From Colwellia sp. D2M02 (lineage in GTDB: Bacteria > Pseudomonadota > Gammaproteobacteria > Enterobacterales > Alteromonadaceae): a DNA stretch of 52,992 bases. Made by a program: the position numbers and the translations under genes. The notes below the pieces were generated by a model. It had not been told where the DNA came from and searched no databases. It saw nothing but the letters and a program-made list of their open reading frames with translations. Each line of letters begins with the position of its first letter. Position 1 is the first letter of the stretch. Positions 1 to 7,699 of the stretch are shown here, in pieces. The stretch covers positions 1-52,992 of the forward strand of contig NZ_JAHKPW010000012.1 of NCBI RefSeq assembly GCF_018860755.1, given 5' to 3'.

Positions 1-22
1 AACTTATGAATAACGTATGAAT

Positions 23-45
23 AAAAAAGGGCAATAGCTTGCCCT
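23..45 (-). terminator. Rho-independent terminator after fadJ
   Basis: An inverted repeat (AGGGCAA at 28-34, TTGCCCT at 39-45) has a four-base loop. Read on the minus strand it is followed at once by six T residues (23-28), the classic intrinsic terminator layout. It lies about 130 bases past the fadJ stop, so it probably ends the fadIJ transcript. Confidence 0.7.
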
Positions 46-116
46 CTTCTCTGTCAATATATTGCCACCAATAGGGAAATAATTTCCTAACATCATATTA
101 ACTACTCAGTAACAAT

Positions 117-150
117 AAAACATTAAACCACATAAAGTTGACGTTTAATG
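117..150 (-). terminator. Possible first terminator hairpin after fadJ
   Basis: An 8-bp inverted repeat (CATTAAAC at 121-128, GTTTAATG at 143-150) with a 14-base loop is followed on the minus strand by four T residues (117-120). It starts 24 bases after the fadJ stop. The stem is AT-rich and the loop long, so it is weaker than the hairpin at 23-45. Confidence 0.35.
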
Positions 151-173
151 GCTTACTACCGAGCTCAGGTTAT

Positions 174-2453
174 TTAGTAATAACTCTGCTCATTCTCAGC
201 CATGGTTATTAAAGCCTGACAAGGGCTATAACGCTCACCATATTGCTCCGCCCATTGACTTAGTTGGGCAACAACAGATTTAGCCCCAACACTATCAATA
301 TAACGCAGTGGACCACCTAAAAATGGCGGGAAACCGATACCAAAAATAGCGCCAATATCACCATCTCGAGCATTTCGCACAATACCTTCATCAACACAGC
401 GTGCTGCTTCATTAAGCATCATATAAAGACACCGTTTAGCAATAGTTTCAGCACTTAGCTTACCTTTAGGAGTAATGCCTAATAATGGGTAAATACTCTC
501 ATCTACTGGTTTACTTGGTAATGGTTTGATTAACCCTGTTAATTTAGCAACCAGCCCTTTTTTAGGTTGTTTATAAAGGTATAAGCCTTTATTCACTTTT
601 TTTCCTAAACGGCCATCATCAATTAACTTGTCAAAAGCCGCTGGCGCGGCAAAACGTTCACCCAAATCTGCTTGTAAAATAGGGCCTATTTTAGCACCAA
701 CATCAATGCCTACTTCATCAAGTAACTGCATTGGACCAACGGGGAAACCAAACTTCACTAAGGCGTTATCTATTTTGTCGACAGGCTCGCCCGCAAGCAA
801 CAAAATAGCGGCTTCATTCATATAAGGCGCTAAAATTCGATTGACATAAAAGCCCGCTTTATCTTTAACAACAATAGGCGTTTTGCCTTGTTTTTTAGCA
901 AAAGCTACTGTGGTTGAAATGGTTTTGTCTGAGGTGTTTTCATGTGGAATTATTTCCACTAAAGGCATTTTGTCAACCGGTGAAAAGTAATGTAAACCAA
1001 TAACATTTTCTGGTCGTTTAGCCTGAGCAGCAATTTTATGAATAGGTAAGCTTGAAGTATTACTCGCAAAAATAGTCTGCTCTTGAGTGTGCTCTTCAAC
1101 AGCAACTACCATTTCTTGTTTAAGCGCTAGGTCTTCAAATACCGCTTCAACTACAATATCAACTGATTTAAAGCCAGTAAAATTAACAGTACCCGTGATC
1201 ATCGCGAGCTGTTTTTGCATTTCACTCTTCAAAATAAAACGGCGCTTTACTTTTTTATTCAATAAATCGTAGCTGTACTTTAAAGCAGAATTAATACCTT
1301 TATGATTAATATCTTTAATACGTACTGGTACATTGGCTTTGGTCGCCGTAACAAAAGCAATACCGCCTCCCATTAAACCACCACCTAACACGCCAGCCTT
1401 TAAAATAGCTTCAGCTTTAACATCGGCTACGCCCTGCTCTTTTTTCATTTCAGTAGTAGCAAAAAATAAATGGCGTAACTGCTGCGATTCGCTGCTCATA
1501 ACTAAATCAGCAAAGTGCTCAGCTTCAACTTGGTAGCCTTGGGTTGATGAGGCTTCAAGTCCAGTACGAACACAATCAATGATTTTTAATGGGGCAGGAT
1601 AATTACCTTGGGTTTTTGACAACACGCTTTTTTCAGCCTGTTGATAAACAATATTTCGACCTGCTTTATTGGCGAGTAGCTTTTCAACTAAGCCAATTTT
1701 TCGCTGTGATTTATGGTAATGCTTACCTTTAGTGCTAAATGATAGTACTAAATTTTCTGCCGCGCTAATAAGAATACTGTTAGGTACAACATCATCGACT
1801 AAGCCTGATTTTAGTGCTTGTTTAGCACGCAACTGTTTACCCGTTAGCATCATATCAAGAGACTTCTGTAGCCCAACTAACTTAGGTAAACGCTGAGTGC
1901 CACCACTACCGGGTAATAGCCCTAATTGTACTTCAGGTAAGCCTAATGCTGTTTTAGCATTGTCACTACAAATACGGCCGTGACACGCCATTGCTAATTC
2001 TAGACCGCCCCCCAAACAAGGACCATTAATCGCAGCAACAATAGGTATTGTTAATTGTTCAAGCTGAGCAAAAATCATTTGCCCTTGACGTGATAACGCG
2101 ACCACTTCTTCTTTAGTTTGACAAGCATTTAGCATGTTAATATCTGCGCCAGCAACAAAAGAGTCAGGCTTACCACTACATAACACAATACCAATAATGC
2201 TGGTGTCGGCTTTAATTTGAGCAAGCACCTGCGTTATTTGCTCAGCAAATTCCGCTTTTAGCGTATTCATACTTTCATCGGCAACATCCATCACTAAATG
2301 GGCAATACCATTATCATGTTTTACGAGTGAAAAGGCACTGTTCGGGCTTGCAGCGTGAGTTGCTGTGTGACTTTCTGCTGCTTGATTATCAACAGCGCCG
2401 TCTTTGTCAGCACAGTCTTTTACCTTGCTGTTTTCTACCTTGTCGTTACTCAT
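174..2453 (-). CDS. fadJ: Fatty acid oxidation complex alpha subunit FadJ (enoyl-CoA hydratase / 3-hydroxyacyl-CoA dehydrogenase)
   Basis: This cytoplasmic bifunctional enzyme hydrates enoyl-CoA and oxidises 3-hydroxyacyl-CoA in the beta-oxidation cycle, in complex with the thiolase encoded upstream. The crotonase domain (about residues 42-240) has the oxyanion loop GPCLGGGLELA with the expected catalytic Glu152, and Glu174 in LPEVQLGLLPGSGGTQR. The NAD-binding fold begins at GVLGGGLMGGGIA (about 354-366), and the dehydrogenase His is in LHYFSPVDKMPLVEI (about H488). The ATG at 2453 is preferred over a longer in-frame start because it overlaps the fadI stop by one base (TAATG), which fits translational coupling. 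The protein is then 759 residues, against about 714 in E. coli FadJ. The extra length is a 40-residue polar N-terminal tail unlikely to be catalytic. FadB is the alternative name; the fadI-fadJ order favours FadJ. Confidence 0.95.
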   Translation of the reverse strand: MSNDKVENSKVKDCADKDGAVDNQAAESHTATHAASPNSAFSLVKHDNGIAHLVMDVADESMNTLKAEFAEQITQVLAQIKADTSIIGIVLCSGKPDSFVAGADINMLNACQTKEEVVALSRQGQMIFAQLEQLTIPIVAAINGPCLGGGLELAMACHGRICSDNAKTALGLPEVQLGLLPGSGGTQRLPKLVGLQKSLDMMLTGKQLRAKQALKSGLVDDVVPNSILISAAENLVLSFSTKGKHYHKSQRKIGLVEKLLANKAGRNIVYQQAEKSVLSKTQGNYPAPLKIIDCVRTGLEASSTQGYQVEAEHFADLVMSSESQQLRHLFFATTEMKKEQGVADVKAEAILKAGVLGGGLMGGGIAFVTATKANVPVRIKDINHKGINSALKYSYDLLNKKVKRRFILKSEMQKQLAMITGTVNFTGFKSVDIVVEAVFEDLALKQEMVVAVEEHTQEQTIFASNTSSLPIHKIAAQAKRPENVIGLHYFSPVDKMPLVEIIPHENTSDKTISTTVAFAKKQGKTPIVVKDKAGFYVNRILAPYMNEAAILLLAGEPVDKIDNALVKFGFPVGPMQLLDEVGIDVGAKIGPILQADLGERFAAPAAFDKLIDDGRLGKKVNKGLYLYKQPKKGLVAKLTGLIKPLPSKPVDESIYPLLGITPKGKLSAETIAKRCLYMMLNEAARCVDEGIVRNARDGDIGAIFGIGFPPFLGGPLRYIDSVGAKSVVAQLSQWAEQYGERYSPCQALITMAENEQSYY

Positions 2454-3760
2454 TAGTCTGTCTCCACTATCATAGCTGCACCTAAACCACCTGCTGCACA
2501 AGCTGTTGTTAAACCAACACCGCCGCCTCTGCGTTTCAATTCATTTAATGTTTGCGTTATTAAACGAGCGCCTGTTGCCGCAAACGGGTGGCCGTAAGCA
2601 AGTGAGCCCCCCATGACATTAAATTTATTCATGTCAATATCGCCAATGGCTTTTGAGCGCCCAAGCTGCTCTTTGGCAAACTTATTACTGGCAAACATTT
2701 TCATATTGGCTAACGCTTGAGCGGCAAAAGCTTCATGCATTTCAATTAAGTCTAAATCAGCAAGCTCCATTCCTGCACGTTGTAACGCAAGTGGAGTCGC
2801 ATAACTTGGTCCCATGAGCATATCCTGCCAAACATCAATAGCTGAAAAAGCATAACTGCGAATATAGCCTAATGGCTGGTAGCCAAGCTCTTTAGCTCGC
2901 CCTTCTCTCATTAATAATATGGCGGCACCACCATCTGTTAATGGCGTACTCGTCGCTGCGGTAACTGTACCGTGTTTACGGTCAAATACTGGGCGTAATT
3001 TCGCATAACTTTCAAGCACTGAATTATCACGAATACAATTATCTTTCTCAATAAAGCCTTTGTAAGGCTCAGCATGTGCGCTCATTACTTCGCCATCTAA
3101 TAAACCGTTTTGCCAACTTTGACTTGCTAAGGTATGAGAGCGATGCGCTAATGCATCTTGATCTTGTCGTGATATTTGATAGGTTTTTGCCATTTGCTCG
3201 GCTGTTTGCCCCATCGATATTCCTGTTGAGTACTCAGCAACCGCAGGTGATACCGGTAGCAAATCTTTAAAGCCTAATCGTCGAATGACCGCCAGCTTTT
3301 GGCCGAGTGTTTTGGTTTTAGTTAAATCAACTAAGGCACGTGCAAGGTTTTTAGAAACACCAATAGGAGCAACCGATGAAGAATCTGCGCCACCTGCAAT
3401 ACCCACATCAACCGTGCCAGCCATAATAGACTCAGCAACATTAACTGTTGATTGAAAGCTAGTCGCACAAGCACGAGAAACACTATAAGCATCGGTTTGT
3501 ACTTTCATACCAGTACCGAGCACAATTTCACGTGCAATATTTGGCGCTTCGGGCATTTGTACTACTTGTCCAAAGACAAGTTGGTCAACAATAGCGGGAT
3601 CAACATCATGTTTTTGCAAAAGTTCATTAACGACCACTTTACCTAAATCTACCGCAGGCACACCATGAAAGGCTGTTGCTTGCTTAGCAAAGGGGGTGCG
3701 TAGCCCCGCAACAATGGCGATACGTTCACCACTTGAGGTTATTAATTTTTTTGTTGTCAT
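2453..3760 (-). CDS. fadI: 3-ketoacyl-CoA thiolase FadI (acetyl-CoA C-acyltransferase)
   Basis: This thiolase carries out the last step of beta-oxidation, cleaving 3-ketoacyl-CoA with CoA to acetyl-CoA and a shortened acyl-CoA. All thiolase catalytic elements are visible: nucleophilic Cys98 in [10 protein letters not shown], the HEAFA motif (342-346), His391 in [11 protein letters not shown] and Cys421 in [13 protein letters not shown]. At 435 residues it matches E. coli FadI (436) rather than the shorter FadA (about 387). The ATG is preceded by GGAG at good spacing. It is the first gene of a two-gene operon with fadJ, and a FadR-like palindrome lies just upstream, so induction by long-chain acyl-CoA is likely. 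Confidence 0.95.
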   Translation of the reverse strand: MTTKKLITSSGERIAIVAGLRTPFAKQATAFHGVPAVDLGKVVVNELLQKHDVDPAIVDQLVFGQVVQMPEAPNIAREIVLGTGMKVQTDAYSVSRACATSFQSTVNVAESIMAGTVDVGIAGGADSSSVAPIGVSKNLARALVDLTKTKTLGQKLAVIRRLGFKDLLPVSPAVAEYSTGISMGQTAEQMAKTYQISRQDQDALAHRSHTLASQSWQNGLLDGEVMSAHAEPYKGFIEKDNCIRDNSVLESYAKLRPVFDRKHGTVTAATSTPLTDGGAAILLMREGRAKELGYQPLGYIRSYAFSAIDVWQDMLMGPSYATPLALQRAGMELADLDLIEMHEAFAAQALANMKMFASNKFAKEQLGRSKAIGDIDMNKFNVMGGSLAYGHPFAATGARLITQTLNELKRRGGGVGLTTACAAGGLGAAMIVETD

Positions 3761-3795
3761 TTATTACTCCAATAGTGCTTTTTAAGCTAGAGAGA

Positions 3796-3812
3796 TAGAG
3801 GTCAGACCTCTA
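3796..3812. promoter_or_regulatory. FadR-type operator upstream of fadIJ
   Basis: TAGAGGTCAGACCTCTA is a perfect 17-bp palindrome, with 8-bp arms around one central base. Its core GGTCnGACC is the core of the FadR operator known in enteric bacteria, Vibrio and relatives, which also spans 17 bp. It starts 36 bases before the fadI ATG, where a repressor would block transcription initiation. The match is seen directly; FadR binding is inferred. Confidence 0.65.
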
Positions 3813-3974
3813 AGTTAATTGATTTTAATCAACTAAGCAAAAATTTCATCAAAAAAGCTTATTTTTACTTAAAGCGATATCGTAGGGTTAACTATGCCAA
3901 TCCTAGGCTATTTACCTCAAAGCTTAGGTAATGCAGTTTTACCTAAAGCAATTTAAAATTTTGTTACGAATCTC

Positions 3975-4004
3975 TTGTTTTATTTAGCAATAGCCCTATA
4001 TAAA
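3975..4004 (+). promoter_or_regulatory. Possible sigma-70 promoter for moxR operon
   Basis: TTGTTT (3975-3980) is followed after 16 bases by TATATA (3997-4002), about 70 bases before the moxR ATG. An overlapping TATAAA at 3999 would give an 18-base spacer. AT-rich DNA produces such matches easily, so support is modest. Confidence 0.35.
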
Positions 4005-4069
4005 ATAGTAAATAAACCTTAACATCCGTTATCGCTTAACTAACTATAAGAAATTTAAAAGAAACCGCC

Positions 4070-5044
4070 ATGGCTATTGAACATTTTTCTACTCTAAAAA
4101 AGCACTTGTCTTCACAAATTATTGGTCAAGAATCTCTTGTTGAAAACCTACTTATTGCATTGTTAGCGAATGGGCACTTAATTGTTGAAGGTCCTCCGGG
4201 GTTAGCTAAAACCCGTGCCGTTAATGCGTTAGCTAACGGTTTAGAGGCCGACTTTCACCGTATTCAGTTTACCCCCGATTTACTTCCTGCAGATTTAACA
4301 GGTACTGATATTTATCGTCCAGAAGACGGTACTTTTGTTTTCCAAGAAGGTCCTTTATTTCAAAATTTAGTACTTGCCGATGAAATTAACCGTGCACCAG
4401 CCAAAGTGCAGTCGGCTTTATTAGAGGCCATGGCAGAAGGACAAATTACCGTCGGTAGAAAAACCTACGACTTACCTGAGCTTTTTTTAGTGATGGCAAC
4501 GCAAAACCCTATTGAACAAGAAGGGACTTATCCACTACCCGAAGCACAACTTGATCGTTTTTTAATGCACATTGAAATTGATTATCCTGACGCACAAAGC
4601 GAGCTTGAAATATTAAAGCTAAATCGTGGTGAGGCACTAACCTCAAGTCATGCTACTGAAAAGTCAAAAGCTGATTTACGCGTGCTTAGCCAAGCTGAAA
4701 TTTTTTCGGCTCGCGAGCAAGTTTTACAAATTCATATGGCGCCAGCATTAGAAAAGTACTTAGTCGATTTAATTATTGCGACACGCCAACCTGAAAAATA
4801 CGATGAACAACTTAAGGCTTGGTTAGCGTTTGGGGCCAGTCCTCGGGCAACCATTGCGCTTGACCGCTGTGCTCGCGCTCGCGCTTGGTTACATAACCGT
4901 GACTTTGTTAGCCCTGAAGATATTCAAGCAGTATTTCATAATGTTTTACGCCATAGAATATTACTGAGTTACCAAGCTGAAGCCGAAGGTATTACCGCCA
5001 ATCAGGTGCTTGATCATTTACTCACATTAGTGGCAGTAGCCTAA
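4070..5044 (+). CDS. MoxR-family AAA+ ATPase
   Basis: This is a MoxR-type AAA+ ATPase, a family thought to act as chaperones that assemble or activate VWA-domain partners. Walker A is GPPGLAKTR (41-49), Walker B LVLADEINRA (about 100-109), and sensor 1 VMATQNP (141-147). An arginine-bearing sensor-2 segment (GASPRATIALDRCARARAW) lies in the C-terminal lid. The length of 324 residues is normal for the family. It is the first of six plus-strand genes (DUF58, DUF4381, two VWA proteins, BatD), the standard MoxR/Bat arrangement. The Shine-Dalgarno match is weak. The family call is secure; the cellular substrate is unknown. Confidence 0.93.
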   Translation: MAIEHFSTLKKHLSSQIIGQESLVENLLIALLANGHLIVEGPPGLAKTRAVNALANGLEADFHRIQFTPDLLPADLTGTDIYRPEDGTFVFQEGPLFQNLVLADEINRAPAKVQSALLEAMAEGQITVGRKTYDLPELFLVMATQNPIEQEGTYPLPEAQLDRFLMHIEIDYPDAQSELEILKLNRGEALTSSHATEKSKADLRVLSQAEIFSAREQVLQIHMAPALEKYLVDLIIATRQPEKYDEQLKAWLAFGASPRATIALDRCARARAWLHNRDFVSPEDIQAVFHNVLRHRILLSYQAEAEGITANQVLDHLLTLVAVA

Positions 5045-5074
5045 TTAACTCGTGCAACGTGTTTTTCTTAATGA

Positions 5075-6097
5075 ATGAGTAATTTTATGTGGTTTGCCCG
5101 TAAAGAAAAAAATCAAGGTACTGATAACTCTGTAGAACATTCGTGCGAATCATTACTGGCAAGTATTGCCAGCAATGGGGTTGAGTTATCACTAACAGAG
5201 TTAATGCGTTATCAAAATAAATGTGCATTAATTAACTTAGTTGCGCGAAAAAATGTTCAAGGAAAGCAGTCAGGTAATTACTTATCGCGCAGTAAAGGTC
5301 GCGGTATGGAGTTTGATGAAGTGCGACATTATCAAACCGGTGACGATATCCGCGCGATTGATTGGCGAGTTACTGCTAGAACAGGTACTACTCACACTAA
5401 ACTATTTCGTGAAGAAATAGAGCGCCCTGTTCTAATCGCAACCGATTTAAGTACCAGTATGCATTTTGGCAGTCAGCTGTTATTTAAATCGGTTCAAGCC
5501 GCACATTTAGCCTCGTTAGTGGCTTGGCATGCGAAAAGCCGAGGCGATCGACTTGGCGGTTTAGTGTTTAATAATGATAAACATGTTGAGTTAAAGCCCC
5601 GTAGCCGCAAAGCTGGGGTATTACATTACCTACATGCCTTAACGTTATTAGCAAAACCTAATAATACTGAACAGCACCCTGAAGATTTTGATTCACATTG
5701 TGCTCGTTTACGCCACCTCGCCAAACCAGGCTCATTAGTGTATTTAATTACCGACGGGCAAGCATTTATTAATTACGATGATAATCAACAACATGCGCTG
5801 CGTCATTTAGCACAAATAAGCCAACACTGTGAATTAGTCGTTTGTTTAATTAACGACTCGCTTGAGTTTACCCTCCCCGCCAGTACCCGAAAATTAACCG
5901 TAACGTTAACGGATGGCATTGATAAGCAACAATTGACCTTGGGCCATAAAAACACCGAGATAAGTTACCAACAACAAGCAAGCCTAATGCACACTCAAAA
6001 GCGACAGCGTTTACAAGAAACTGGCGCTCGTATTATTGAATTTAGCGCGGGACAAACCCTTGAACAGCAACTAAAAAATGCTGGAGCGCTTTTATAA
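5075..6097 (+). CDS. DUF58 domain protein (MoxR-associated, VWA-like)
   Basis: This protein of the DUF58 family always travels with MoxR ATPases. The family signature is clear at about residues 74-118: GRGMEFDEVRHYQTGDDIRAIDWR, then ARTGTTHTKLFREEIERPV. It continues into a VWA-like fold with DLSTSM (from D124), which resembles a MIDAS metal site. No membrane segment is evident, so it is probably cytoplasmic. It follows moxR by 30 bases, and its stop overlaps the next start (TAATG at 6095-6099), so the downstream gene is likely coupled. A second in-frame ATG at 5087 is possible. Function is inferred from family and context. Confidence 0.9.
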   Translation: MSNFMWFARKEKNQGTDNSVEHSCESLLASIASNGVELSLTELMRYQNKCALINLVARKNVQGKQSGNYLSRSKGRGMEFDEVRHYQTGDDIRAIDWRVTARTGTTHTKLFREEIERPVLIATDLSTSMHFGSQLLFKSVQAAHLASLVAWHAKSRGDRLGGLVFNNDKHVELKPRSRKAGVLHYLHALTLLAKPNNTEQHPEDFDSHCARLRHLAKPGSLVYLITDGQAFINYDDNQQHALRHLAQISQHCELVVCLINDSLEFTLPASTRKLTVTLTDGIDKQQLTLGHKNTEISYQQQASLMHTQKRQRLQETGARIIEFSAGQTLEQQLKNAGALL

Positions 6098-6645
6098 TGA
6101 CAACAAATCAAGCCCTTGGGCCACAGCAACCGCCAACATTACCTTTAAACGATATTCATTTGCCTGAGCAAATTAGTAGTCTACCTATCGCTTTTGGTTG
6201 GTGGTTACTAGCAATCATCATTATTATTTCACTGTTGTTATTTTCTAAGTATTATCGGCAGAACAAACGTTTGAATGCCGCAAAAAATCATGCTTTGCAA
6301 CAACTTAACACCCATAAAAACATTAACGCTAATGAAAGCCTTAACTTACTCAAATGGGCCGTTATGCAATACGCTAATAGAGCTGATATTGCCAAGCTTT
6401 ATGGTTATAACTTTCAACATTTTTTAGTCGCACAATTACCGTCAAAATATCATAGTCAGTTTATAGCGTTATCAACACCCGCTTTTGAGGTGCAATATCA
6501 ACCAAGTGATTGTGCTAACAGTAACAATCAAGAAAGTATTGATAAGCACTGTAAAGCCGCAGTAAAACTGTGGTTACAAAATGCGCTACCAATAAAAGCT
6601 CTAAATATTATCAATACAACACAACTTGAGGAAAATAAACCATGA
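6097..6645 (+). CDS. DUF4381 domain membrane protein
   Basis: This 182-residue protein has one strong membrane segment (about 31-50) after a short Pro/Gln-rich N-terminus, followed by a soluble domain that probably lies in the cytoplasm. Size, topology and position between DUF58 and BatA-like genes match the DUF4381 family of MoxR/Bat operons. Its start overlaps the DUF58 stop and its own stop overlaps the next start (ATGA), so it is firmly within the operon. No catalytic motif is visible. It may anchor or organise the complex. Confidence 0.85.
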   Translation: MTTNQALGPQQPPTLPLNDIHLPEQISSLPIAFGWWLLAIIIIISLLLFSKYYRQNKRLNAAKNHALQQLNTHKNINANESLNLLKWAVMQYANRADIAKLYGYNFQHFLVAQLPSKYHSQFIALSTPAFEVQYQPSDCANSNNQESIDKHCKAAVKLWLQNALPIKALNIINTTQLEENKP

Positions 6646-7697
6646 TCAGTTTTGCTTGGCCTTGGTTATTAGCCTTAATACCTTTACCTATTATTATTTA
6701 TTGGTTACCGGCTAAAAAAAGAGCCCCTAAAAATAACGCGCTAAAAGTACCGTTATTAATCCAAACCACCAGCAGTGTTGAACAAAGTGATAAGCAAAAA
6801 AAGTCACCTTTAGTTGTACTTTCTTTATGTTGGTTATTTTTTATAACCGCACTTGCACAACCGCAATGGTTAGGTGAGCCGGTTGATATTCCGACACAAG
6901 GTCGTGAAATGATGTTAGCTGTCGACTTATCTGGCAGTATGGACATTGAAGATATGAGCCTTAATGGCCGCAATGTTAACCGCCTACAAATGTTAAAAGT
7001 GGTTCTAGGTGACTTTATTGAGCGCCGCGTTGGTGACCGCCTTGGTTTAATTCTTTTTGCTGACGATGCTTACATGCAAACACCAATGACCTTTGACAGA
7101 AAAACAGTTAAACAAATGCTCCATGAAAGTGAGCTAGGTTTAGTGGGCAGAAAAACGGCTATTGGTGATGCGATAGGGCTTGCGGTAAAACGTTTTGATG
7201 CCAAAAAAGAGTCAAATAAAGTATTGCTTCTCTTAACCGATGGACAAAATACTTCAGGAAAAATCTCTCCTGAAGAAGCGCTAGCCTTAGCCGTAAACAA
7301 AGGGATCACTATTTATACTATAGGTATTGGTGCTGATGTCATGATGCAACAATCTCTTTGGGGCGCTCAGCGCATCAACCCATCAAGTGATTTAGATGAA
7401 ACCAGTTTGACCCAAATTGCTGAACAAACAGGCGGTCAATATTTTAGAGCACGAGATAGCCAAAGTATGAGTGATATTTATGCGCTACTCGACTCACTTG
7501 AACCAATAGAGCAAGACCAGCAACAAATGCGCCCTCTTAGCGCTTTATTTTATTGGCCATTAGCCATTGCAGCATTACTCGCTTTTTTATATTTAGTGAG
7601 TATGAATTTTAGCCTACTGTCATTACTCTTTATCCGTAAGCAGCTTACCCATCAGCACAATAGCGTTAATTCTACAACAACAAAAGGTCAGCACTAA
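6642..7697 (+). CDS. BatA-like VWA-domain membrane protein
   Basis: This inner-membrane protein carries a von Willebrand factor A domain. Membrane segments lie at about 4-20 and 57-72, with another at about 305-330. The VWA domain between has a complete MIDAS motif, DLSGSM (95-100), and a second metal-site loop, TDGQNTSG. This topology places the VWA domain on the periplasmic side, as proposed for BatA. The start overlaps the DUF4381 stop by four bases, and the next gene starts two bases after its stop. In Bacteroides and Leptospira the Bat proteins are linked to oxygen or stress tolerance; that role here is an inference from homology. Confidence 0.92.
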   Translation: MISFAWPWLLALIPLPIIIYWLPAKKRAPKNNALKVPLLIQTTSSVEQSDKQKKSPLVVLSLCWLFFITALAQPQWLGEPVDIPTQGREMMLAVDLSGSMDIEDMSLNGRNVNRLQMLKVVLGDFIERRVGDRLGLILFADDAYMQTPMTFDRKTVKQMLHESELGLVGRKTAIGDAIGLAVKRFDAKKESNKVLLLLTDGQNTSGKISPEEALALAVNKGITIYTIGIGADVMMQQSLWGAQRINPSSDLDETSLTQIAEQTGGQYFRARDSQSMSDIYALLDSLEPIEQDQQQMRPLSALFYWPLAIAALLAFLYLVSMNFSLLSLLFIRKQLTHQHNSVNSTTTKGQH

Positions 7698-7699
7698 TT

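Larger units (their letters stand above)
3761..4069. other. Divergent intergenic region fadI / moxR
   Basis: This 309-base spacer separates the divergent fadI and moxR genes. It holds a FadR-like operator close to fadI and a possible sigma-70 promoter for moxR (both listed separately). I see no open frame or RNA gene in it. The middle part (about 3835-3970) is AT-rich and otherwise featureless. Confidence 0.6.

Noticed and set aside
5041..5074. ATG at 5071 as start of the DUF58 gene
   Set aside because: It meets a stop codon after two codons; the ATG at 5075 opens the correct frame.
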